The notes under the pieces are model-generated. The model saw only the letters and a program-made list of their open reading frames with translations. It was not told the DNA's origin and searched no databases. The position numbers and the translations under genes were made by a program. DNA of 64,000 bases from an uncultured Sphingomonadaceae bacterium (GTDB taxonomy: Bacteria > Pseudomonadota > Alphaproteobacteria > Sphingomonadales > Sphingomonadaceae), in NCBI GenBank assembly GCA_947497455.1, contig CANMGU010000001.1, forward strand, positions 372,001 to 436,000, written 5' to 3'. Shown piece after piece: positions 23,914-34,400 of the stretch. The stretch's first letter is position 1. Every line of letters starts with the position of its first letter.

Positions 23914-25419
23914 ATGCTTTCTGTTGGGGACAGAAAAAGGGGGCGTGTGAGTTTTATCGGAGAAAAACTCTTAAAGCTAAAGCAGCCGATGGGCTCGCTT
24001 GGTCTCGCCAAAATCTTTTACCCAATCTTTTTTTGCCTCTCTGGTTGCGCTACTTATCCGGTAAGCTCAAATCCAGCTGTGTTTGAATCGCAATTGCTCG
24101 ATAGCGATAGGGCAGAATCTTCCGCCGTTGCACAGCAATCCATCGATGATGTCCGGCGATTGGCGAAAAAAGGCAATCGCTATGCGCAGTTGGAATTGGG
24201 TAAGCGCTATGAAGCTGGTGATGGTCTAGAGAAGGACCTGGCTCGCGCAGAAAGTCTCTATTTTAAAGCTGCGACCAGTCCAGGCGCGTTAACCCCGACG
24301 GTGATATCCACGCCCGGCGGACAATCAGCATCAATAACAAGTTACAACCGCGCACCGGCGCAGTTTAATGGCCTGAAAGAGGCCGCTATGCGTTGGGCCA
24401 GATTAGCAAATAAAAGCGGTCAGCATTCACAGTCAGCTGTGGACCAAGCGAATTTGGCGGACCAGCATGGTGAACTGGGTCGTCAGCATCAGGTGGCTGA
24501 AGCGATGTATGAGCCCGATTTGATGATAGAGGCGCGCAGTGAATTGATCCGTATTTACGGATATCAGCCGATATTCAACAATCTAAAGTATAGAGGAAAG
24601 CCTTGGCGGGAAACCATCACTACAGGTGGTGGTGCACGGCTGATCAATGATGAGATGGTCATGCATAGCTTTTTATATGCGCTTGACCCGCCCGATGAGA
24701 CTCGGATTGGCGAAACCATTTCCGCAAAACGGATCGATGCTTTTTGCCGGCAACATATTAGCAGTGCTAAACTAAACAACGTCGCCGATCGCCGCATGGC
24801 AGGACTTTGCGCTCTGTATCGCTGCGACCTTGTTGGTGCAGTGCATTGGCAGGCTATGGCCACAGGGTTGAAATTGCATGCAACTGAGCAAAAAATGTAC
24901 GATCGAGATGCAGCGCTCTCTTTCTTGGATGCTTCGTTTTTATTGCGTGTTGCGAGCCGTTGTAGCGAACAATCAGTTCCGGCGAAATGGGAAGATTTGG
25001 CAACATTGCATCTCAAGCTTTTTGAATCATCCAAACAACATTGCAGGAAGGAAAAATGTCAGGGCGATATTCCTTATGCACTGCGTGTAGCTCGTGCGGG
25101 CATTGCTAATATTCTGTTTTGGGCATTTGAGAACGATAAAGTTGACGCCCCGGCTACGCAGGCTGCGGTTCGATATTGGGAAGTGTCAGACCGTGCAAAA
25201 CTTGATGGTAGTGTTCGCGAAGAACGGGTGGCGCAACACTGCGAGACCTTGGGCTTAGAATATGCGCCATGCCGGATGGATCATCCTTATGGATATTTTC
25301 TCGATGGAAAGGTTCTTGCTCTTGTCAAGCAGCTGGCCGAAATGCCCGCAGCGCAACGAGAGACAGTTTTGCAAGCTTTTGAAAGTCGATTCGGATTGGA
25401 ATGGAAGGCGCGGGGCTGA
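23914..25419 (+). CDS. lipoprotein with Sel1-like repeat, upstream of RTX gene
   Basis: The product of about 500 residues carries a lipobox CLSGCATYP at about residue 45 from the ATG at 23914; the alternative ATG at 23989 places the lipobox 20 residues from the start, closer to usual signal length. A Sel1/TPR-like repeat follows (VRRLAKKGNRYAQLELGKRYEAGDGLEKDLARAESLYFKAA), then helical sequence with conserved Cys residues (CALYRCDLVGAVHW, CRKEKC). It ends 46 bases before the RTX protein gene on the same strand, so the two are probably co-transcribed. An envelope role in secretion or anchoring of the RTX protein is an inference. Confidence 0.8.
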   Translation: MLSVGDRKRGRVSFIGEKLLKLKQPMGSLGLAKIFYPIFFCLSGCATYPVSSNPAVFESQLLDSDRAESSAVAQQSIDDVRRLAKKGNRYAQLELGKRYEAGDGLEKDLARAESLYFKAATSPGALTPTVISTPGGQSASITSYNRAPAQFNGLKEAAMRWARLANKSGQHSQSAVDQANLADQHGELGRQHQVAEAMYEPDLMIEARSELIRIYGYQPIFNNLKYRGKPWRETITTGGGARLINDEMVMHSFLYALDPPDETRIGETISAKRIDAFCRQHISSAKLNNVADRRMAGLCALYRCDLVGAVHWQAMATGLKLHATEQKMYDRDAALSFLDASFLLRVASRCSEQSVPAKWEDLATLHLKLFESSKQHCRKEKCQGDIPYALRVARAGIANILFWAFENDKVDAPATQAAVRYWEVSDRAKLDGSVREERVAQHCETLGLEYAPCRMDHPYGYFLDGKVLALVKQLAEMPAAQRETVLQAFESRFGLEWKARG

Positions 25420-25465
25420 TTGGGGCGGCTGCTGTGCATATTGAAGGAAGAATAGGGAAGAATTT

Positions 25466-28400
25466 ATGCCAAGAAGAACGTCATCGGGTCTCGGCACCTA
25501 TATTACCAATTATAAAGTAACAGATCTAGTTGATGTCTACCGGCAGGATAGCAATTTCGTGCCTAATCTGGTTGGCCTGGCAGGTGTAGTGTCCACTCAG
25601 ACACGATCTGGTAATGTCCGATCTGTTATTAGATATGATAATCTTCCAGGAGTGCTTCCAGCCGGTCAACAGGTGCCACCCATTTACCTCATTGGCGCAA
25701 ATTCTAGGCAGCAGGAATTATTTGACAAAATTATTGTTGCGGGACGCAACGATCCAACATTCTTGGCTAATTTGCAGGCTGCTGCCAGTGCCAACGCGGG
25801 CGGTATATACATTCTTGTATCGAATTCCAATAATCTGCCAACTGGGGTGGGCGGCGTAGTCGGGGGGATTGCGCAGCCTGGTCCAGTAGCGGTGGGATCT
25901 AGCTTCGGTGCAACAGAAACAGATGGACAATTTGAATTACAAGTATCAGATTTCGGGCTAACCGATCGAGCGGAACAGTTCGATCAGGCCATCAGAGCAT
26001 CTGAACGTGCTATGCGAAGAAATCGTTCGTTGAACACTCCTGCAAACAGAGCCCACGTTAATAACTTGAAGCAACAGCGGGACCTCCTGAATCGTGAAGG
26101 CGATGTTTACTTTGCGCGGCATGTAATCCACGAAATGTTTCATTGGGCGGCTAGGCACCATAGCTGGAGTACACCAACAAATGAAACAGAATTGGCTGGT
26201 CTTTTGGATGGTTGGACTGACAATGATATACTTACACTAGCAAGTCGAGATCCGACTTACCAACCATCCGATCAAATTCTGCAAAATTTGCAGGTAGAGC
26301 TTAATCTCGACGCAGCAACATTGACCCAAATACTTGCTGATGAGCAATTAGGCTATGGCCAATCCCAGCTTCGCGAATTTCAGTACAGACTGTACCTCTA
26401 CTATAAGACATCGCAAAGCGATCCTAACGTTACAATTCCAACTGACAGGATACCGCAACTTGTTGCGCGCGGTGTGCTAGTTCTAAAATCTGGCGCTACA
26501 CCTGGTTCAACGAACATAAACGACTACACGGCGAGTGCAGGTGTATTAAAAACTGAGCAAGATAAAATCGATGCGCGAGCAGCACGGATCGCCCTGAAAA
26601 CGCAAGCGTTGCAGGACATTAATCAAATGCTGCAGGCTCGTGGTGTAAACGTTGCTCCGCTGCAATCAGAAGGGTCTACCCTGGATGAAAACAGGGATCA
26701 AGAATTAGAAATTGCGCTCGAAAGAGCTCGTAAAGATCTGGAAGCGATCGGTGAACTCGACAATTATGGTAAACTAGGTTCTTCCATTGGCAAAACACTA
26801 TCAAGTTACGTTGGTGGAGACAAAACGCTTAACACACTCGTTGTTTCTCCCGTTTTGGCTACCATCGGAGATAATCTTTTTGAAGTAATCGCCAATGGTG
26901 GTGTTAATCAGACATTGCCCAGCGGTGCTGTCCGGAACGTTCTGGCGGACTTCGACTCTGAATTGTTCGGAGAAATCAAAAGTGCCGGAATTGGCGCCCT
27001 CAGTTCCTTTTTGGTTGCCGAGCTCGTCAATGGTCTAGGTATTGATGGCGTATTCGGTGAAGGTCTGCAGACGATCGGCAACACCGTTGTCAGTCAAATT
27101 TTTGACAATATTGTTTCCATTGCGGGTGGTGCCGATATTGGTGTTTTTGCGAATGTTGGGAACGGTACAGCTTTAGCATCCGCTGGCGCATCGTTTCTCG
27201 GCGGAAAACTGGCTGATCAGATAGTCACATTTGATACCGTTGGCGGACAGATCGGTTCTGCCGTTGGTGCAGCATATGGAGCATGGAATGCCGGAGCGTT
27301 TCTTGCTGCAGCTGGGGTTAACCCAGTTACTTTGGTCGCAGCTGTTATTGCTGTCGCCTTCTGGAAAATTGTGGGTGGTTTGTTTGGCTCGCTCTTTGGG
27401 GGAACGCCGCGTTCGGGAGCCGATGTTGCTTGGAATGAAGCTGCGGGTCGTTTTGGTGTTGAGAATGTCTATTCAAAAAAGGGCGGATCAAAAGAAGCTG
27501 CCCAGTCGATGGCGCAGGGCGTTTCTGGATATTTGAACAGTATTTTGGATGCAACAGGAGGGACGCTTGACAATCCCGGGGCAGTCCAAACCGGCAACTA
27601 CGGAATGCGGAAAAAGGATATCGTATATCGACCCTATTCTTCGCGCTCTAAACACGCAATTACGCAACGTTGGCGCGGAGCGGATGCGACGCAAAACGCG
27701 GTACAATTTGGAACATATACGGCCCTAACAGATCCAGATTTTGACCTCTTGGGTGGAAATATTTTTGCGAAACGTGCGCTAACCAATCATTTGAGCTTGG
27801 TTAACTCCTATACCGACTTCAGCATGGAAGGGTTGGCGGCTGACCTTGTGATTGCTTCTGACTATGCAACTTATTTTGGCAACAGTACTGGCATAAATTT
27901 GATATTGAGTTCTGGAGAAAGCAATGCTTTTTCGGCAGGTTGGGCGATTACATTGGCCCGTGCTGAAGAATTAGGACTACACAAACGAGCTGCTTCAGAT
28001 TGGAACGGGGGATTTGGCTATCTTTTTGAACAACAACTGCAAATGGAATTCTCTCAAGTTGAACTTTCTTTGCAGCCCGGTGTGGGTTCAGGCCGCACTT
28101 ATATCGTTTCGGATGCAAATGGCGACTATGAGGGCTTTCTTAACGACACAATAAACTCCGCCGACATCACACATATCGAAGGGACCGCATCAAATGATGT
28201 GATTACACTTAACCACAACAATACACACAACACCACCGGCGGAAATTTGCTCGATCTCTCAGAATGGCCGGCTTTTGATCCTGACGATCAGCCCACAGAT
28301 GGAACTGCAATTCAAGGATGGACCAGCTCCTATCTTGGCGAAACCGAATGGTCGACCACAGCGGGACCAAATGGAACGGAAGTTCGCACTCTTCATGGCG

Positions 28401-31400
28401 GGCAAGAAAATGGCGGCGGTGCTGGCGGCGGTGCGTACAGTCAAGATTTTGAAATTGACGGCAGCAAGACCTATCAATTCACTTACTACTTCAAGAATGA
28501 TGCGGCCGCTGTGCACAGCATCTATTTCGGCGTAAATGGTGGAAGTATGGTAAAAAATGCCAGCAACGGCGCGGTCAATAACAACCCGTATTTCTATGCT
28601 GCCAATTCAACTACCCAGAACAATTCACTTGAAGCGGATAAATGGTACAAGGTCGTTGGTTATGTCTTGCCGCAAGGGTCCGCCAATCAATCAAACAGTG
28701 TAATGGGTGGTGTGTTTGACGTGGAAACTGGTGACAAGGTTGCGAATACAACCACCTTCCGCTGGAATGAATCGCGTCCTGACAATACGGCGAACACACG
28801 TTTTTTCAATTTTTATGGCAGTGCCAATGTCTACAACACGCATTTTTATAAACCGGAAGTGCGAGAACTCATCTCCGCCCAAGTGGTCGGCGGTGCCGAC
28901 CATGTAACAAGCAACCGTGCGCTGCGTGTAAACGGTTTCGATCATGATGGAAGCCCCATCAGCGTCGACGTTTCCGCTACCGTAGATGCCGGTGCCGGTA
29001 ACGATACCGTCCATGCTGGTGATCTCGGCAACAATGTGTTCGGCGGTGATGGCAATGATACGCTTTACGGCGGGCGACTCGACGATTGGCTGCTTGGCGG
29101 AGATGGTGCGGACACACTTCACGCCGGGGCACAAAACGGGGCATTGGGCGGTGACGGCAACTTCCTTGATGGCGGAGCTGGAAATGATACTCTGAATGGC
29201 CGGGAAGGCTCGGACTGGCTGGAAGGCGGTGATGGTACCGATGCGCTTCATGGTAAAGCTGGTGGCGACATATTAGCAGGCGGCGCCGGGGCTGGCGACC
29301 AGCTGTTCGGCGGCGCGGGTGATGATCAATATATTCTCCGCCGAGGAGATGGTGCGGATATAGCTACGGACAGTGATTCCACAACTTTGCAACAAGACGT
29401 AGATGTTGGAACTGATGTTCTGGATCAATTTTCATCCTCTTATTTATCGCTGATCAATCAACGTTATGCTGATGCCCAGTCAACTGGAGCAGCGGGCTAT
29501 GTGGCTCGTCGCTGGGCGGGGTTGGAAAATGGCACGGTAACTGCCGACTGGTTTGGTTATTTAACGCCTGGAATCCGCGGCGGTAGAGTTGATGGCGGTG
29601 AGGATGCGATTGTGTTGGGAACCGGCATCTCGTTAGGAGATGTCCGTCTCAAACGATCGACCGGAGCCGGGAATGATTTGATAATTCAAATCATGGAAAC
29701 CAACCCGGATACGGGAGTTGAAACATTTTCTGGTGACCAACTGACCGTTAAGGATTGGTTCTCGAATGTTTTCCGCCGTGTAGAATGGCTGAAATTTGCA
29801 GATGGCAATGAAATTAGAATCGGGGACATAACTAGTTTTGTTGTTGGGACAAATGGCGATGATGTACTGATTGGCACGCAGGGCAATGACTTTGTCTACG
29901 GCGGCGGCGGAAACGATCAGCTCTTTCTTCTTTCGGGTGACGACGTCGGTTCAGGTGGTACGGGCCGAGACTATGTGTCTGGCGATTCTGGAAAGGATCT
30001 CATCGTTGGGGGTAGTGACAGTGACACCCTTTCCGGTGGTGCAGGGGCAGACGTACTCAGTGGCGATGGCGGCGATGACCTTCTTTATGGGGGTGCGGGG
30101 CAAGATATTATTTCCGGCGGTCAGGGCAATGATGAATTAGTCGGCGGTGAAGGGGATGATATCTTCAAGTATAACCGCGGAGACGGCGCCGATACGATTT
30201 ACGATGAATATGCTGGCAGTTGGGTAAATGTTTGGAGTCGCACCAGTGGGAATGGTACGTGGCGAAATGGATATAGTGAAAATGCAGAAGGAGAAGTCAT
30301 TGCTCCTGATGGTACGGTCGTTCGTAAGAATTTCGGCACTGAAGAAAATCCGGACATTCGCTGGATCGGCAATTGGGAATATGACAGCGAAGCGCAAACT
30401 CTGCGGCGACAGGTAGCTCCCTCCAGCGGATCTACAGTTGCTGATAGCGATGGGCCGCCGACTAACATCTACATTCCATATCCACCATATTACATTCCAG
30501 GACCAGCAGTTGGGGATACGATTGAATTTGGTCTCGATATTCAGATATCCGATATTATTCTAACTCGCGAAGGCAATGATCTGCGTCTGAATATCGGAGA
30601 CGAAGAAATTGTAAGTTCTGACGGAACCGCAGACAGTATTTCGCTAAAAGATTGGTATTTAGCGCCGAACAACATAGAGAGGCTTGCCTTTTACAGCACT
30701 GGTATACTTGATCTAACAACAACGAATTTGATTGCCGGAACTGATGCTGCAGATGGAGCATTGAATGGAGGATCAGGAGTAGATTGGATTACCGGTGCAG
30801 AAGGCGACGACACTGTTCGTGGCAATTCTGGAGATGACATCCTTTCCGGTAACAGCGGTGCAGACAGTCTTCGCGGTGATGCCGGTACCGATGTGTTATA
30901 CGGCGGTAGTGGCGATGATATTCTCAATGGGGGGGTCGGTGGCGACTTTATAAGCGGCGGAAGCGGGTCAGATACGGCATCTTACGCCAATGCAGCTTCG
31001 GCAGTTGTTGTTTCGCTGGCGGATCCATCTCGCAATACCGGTGAGGCCGCTGGTGATATCTTTAGTGCGATAGAAAATCTGACCGGTTCCAATCATGCGG
31101 ATCAATTGAACGGTGATGCTGGAGAGAATATCATTGAGGGTGGTAAAGCCAATGATACCCTAAAAGGTGGTGAAGGCGACGATACTTATGTGTGGAATGC
31201 AACTTCCACGAGCAATCATGATGGTGCGGATCAAATTGAAGAAGGAGCGGATGGTACCGAAATAGCGGTGAGTTCTTCAGGGCAACTCCAAGCTGGTTTT
31301 ACCCGTGCGTGGGAATATAGCCGGCTCGTATGGATGTTTGGCGAACCATTTGTTTACAATCGAATGATTGTTAAGAAGGGAACGGAAATTGTATATCGCC

Positions 31401-34400
31401 ATCCGTCGGATCAGCCTGAATTTAGCCCGACATTCCCTGCTTTCAATTCTTCTTCTTGGATCGCGGGATTTGCGCAAGCTCCAAATGGAGAAGTTGCGCG
31501 TGCGGGGCTCGATGTGTCGGCTGATGCTGGCGAGGATACGTTAGAGCTGGGTGAAAAAATTCACTTTGCAGATATTACCTTCCTCAACAGTGGGAATGAC
31601 TTGATCGTTCGTTATGGAGGTAGTGCGACCTCGCAGATTACCATAAAAAATCAATCTTCTGTTGGTGGCAAGATCGAATATCTGCAGTTCCATGACGGTT
31701 TATCAGCGGACCTCAGTAACTTAAAATTGAACACCCATGGCGGTAATGAAGACGATCTTATTGTTGGTACAGCCAGTGCCCAAACCAGAAATGGTGGCGA
31801 TGGCAATGATGTGATCTTCGGCGGCGGTGGCAATGACGTACTGCGAGGACAAAATGGCGATGACGTAATTGAAGGCGGTGCAGGCGCGGATAATTTGCAG
31901 GGCGGTGCCAATAGCAATGCAATCGAAAATCCAACCAGCTGGGGAGATACCGTCCGTTACGCAAGTTCTAAGGGTTCGGAAATTAATGTCGACTTCCGCA
32001 AGCAGGCGACAGGTGCAGCACAAATCGGCGGCGATGCTCAAGGTGATGTACTGTCGGGATTTGAAAATTTTGTTGGATCAGATTTTGTTCGCGATCGATT
32101 CACCGGCGATGACAATGCAAACCGGGCTTATGGCTTGGGTGGCAGCGATGTGCTGAAGGGCGAAGGCGGTGATGATGTTTTGGTCGGCGGCCTTTCAAAC
32201 GACTATCTATATGGCGGTGCCGGAAATGATAATCTAGCGGGGGACGAAGGTAATGATTATCTCCGCGGCGATGATGGGGTTGATACGCTAGTTGGTGGAG
32301 ACGGCAACGATCGACTTCTTGGTCAAAATGGTAATGACATTCTTATCGGTGGAGCTGGCGACGACTATCAGATGTATGGTGGTAACGGCAACGACCAGAT
32401 TGATGGTGGTGAAGGTAACGACACGATATTAGGGGAAGCTGGTGACGATCAGATAGTTGGTGGTCTTGGAGATGATTCGATCAATGGTGGTGCCGGAAAT
32501 GACACCTACATTATCGGAGCGAACGACGGAACCGACACAATAACTGACGCAGCAGGCGTTAACCAGGTCATTCTTTCGGAAGGTTTGACAAGAGATCAAG
32601 TTTGGTTGACCCGAAATGGCAATGATCTTCAGCTTTCCATAGTTGGCGGCTCTAGCGTAGCGCGGTTTACTAACTATTTCACCGGCAGTACGCAGCTGGA
32701 CAAAATTGTTGCCGCTGATGGTACCCTATTTCTGGGTAGTACCGAGGTCGATGAAATGATCAGGCAAATGACCGGAGGTTTTGCCGCAAGTGGCAATCTC
32801 GTCGATTTGTCTGGTTGGCCAACAGCTGCAGAGACCAAGCCAGCAGATGGTGCTCCGATTAGCGGATGGACATCTAGTTACATAGGCGAGACAGAATGGT
32901 CAGTGACGTCAGGTCCGGATGGCTTTGATATTGCTACGCTGCATGGCGGACAGGAAAATGGCGGCGGCGCAGGTGGCGGCGCACTGAGCGACACATTTAC
33001 TATTGATGGTAGCAAAGGCTATGAGTTTACCTATTATTTTAAGAATGATGAAGCAGCCATTCATGATATATATTTTGGGTTGCGCGGAGGATTGGTCAAG
33101 GATGCTGACACAAACGGCGTAAACAATAATCCCTATTTCTTTGCGGCAAATCCAAATACGCAGAACAATAATTTGGAAGCGGAACGCTGGTATAAAGTTG
33201 TGGGTTATGTATTGCCAGAGGGTTCTGCATCGCAAAGTGACACAACTCTCGGCGGTGTGTTTGATGCTCAAACGGGCGAGAAAATTCTCGATACGCAAAC
33301 GTTCCGATGGAATGAAAATCGTTCATCGGACGCTGCTTACACGCGCTTTTTTAATCATTATGGTTCAGAAAACGGCTATAATACTCATTTCTATAAGCCG
33401 GAAGTGCGTGAGCTGAGCGATGAGCCCGCTCCTCCTTCACTACCTCGCTGGTTTGCAAACAAACTCGATCGTTATTGGGAATCCGGCGATTTTGCAGCCC
33501 CTAGGGCACCCGATGAAACGCAGGAAGTCACCATCATCAATGAAGCCGCTAACGCGTTCAATAACGATGGTTGGCCGAGCATTTTGGAAACCGGACGCGG
33601 GGTAAATCTCGTCAATGACAATGGTTGGGCGAATGATGTTGATGCAGTTCCATCGGGCAATGCAATATTGTCGAGTTGGAACAATAGTAGTTCATACACG
33701 AATGACACTAGTTGGTCGGCTACATCTGGACCTTACAATCAGCAGGTGGTTTCTATCCATGCTGGCCAAACTGATGCTGCCAGCGCCGGCGGCGGTAATA
33801 TTACAAACAGTTTTTCGATTGACGGTTCGAAAGCCTACGAATTCACATATTATTTCAAGGCCGATGAGTTAAACAAGCATCGAGTCTATTTCGGAACGCG
33901 TGGAATTGTTCGCAACGGTAATAATGATAGTGTCAACGGCAACCCATATTTTACTCACGATTATCCTAACGCAACGTCCGGAATTGAAGCAGACAAGTGG
34001 TACAAGGTTGTTGGATATGTTCTGCCTGAAGGAGAAGGTACTGCCGCTACCGGCTCCTTTGGAGGAGTTTATGATACTGAAACTGGAGAAAAGGTCCGCG
34101 ACATCCAACATTTTCGCTGGGACCCCAACCGGGCGAGTGATTCTACATATTCCCGTTTCTTTAATTTCTACAATACCGATCGTCAGGGGCAATTCACACA
34201 TTTCTACAAACCAGAAGTCCGGGAGATTGAGCGCGATGCGGTGCTCAAAGATGGCGAGCGGCTAGATATTCAAACCGATGCATTATTTGTCCGACAACCC
34301 GACGTTGAAGGGTGGAGAAACACCTCTTGGGCAGCACGGGATGGTGAAGCACGTTGGCAGGAGGTTGACGGACCAGATGGCCGCAAAATCGTTGCGCTCG

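Noticed and set aside
25420..25465. A separate promoter for the RTX gene
   Set aside because: Only 46 bases separate it from the lipoprotein gene and no promoter elements are visible; co-transcription is simpler.
28259..29251. Many minus-strand open frames opposite the RTX genes
   Set aside because: Gly/Asp-rich repeats leave the antisense frames free of stops; the peptides are low-complexity and mirror the repeats.
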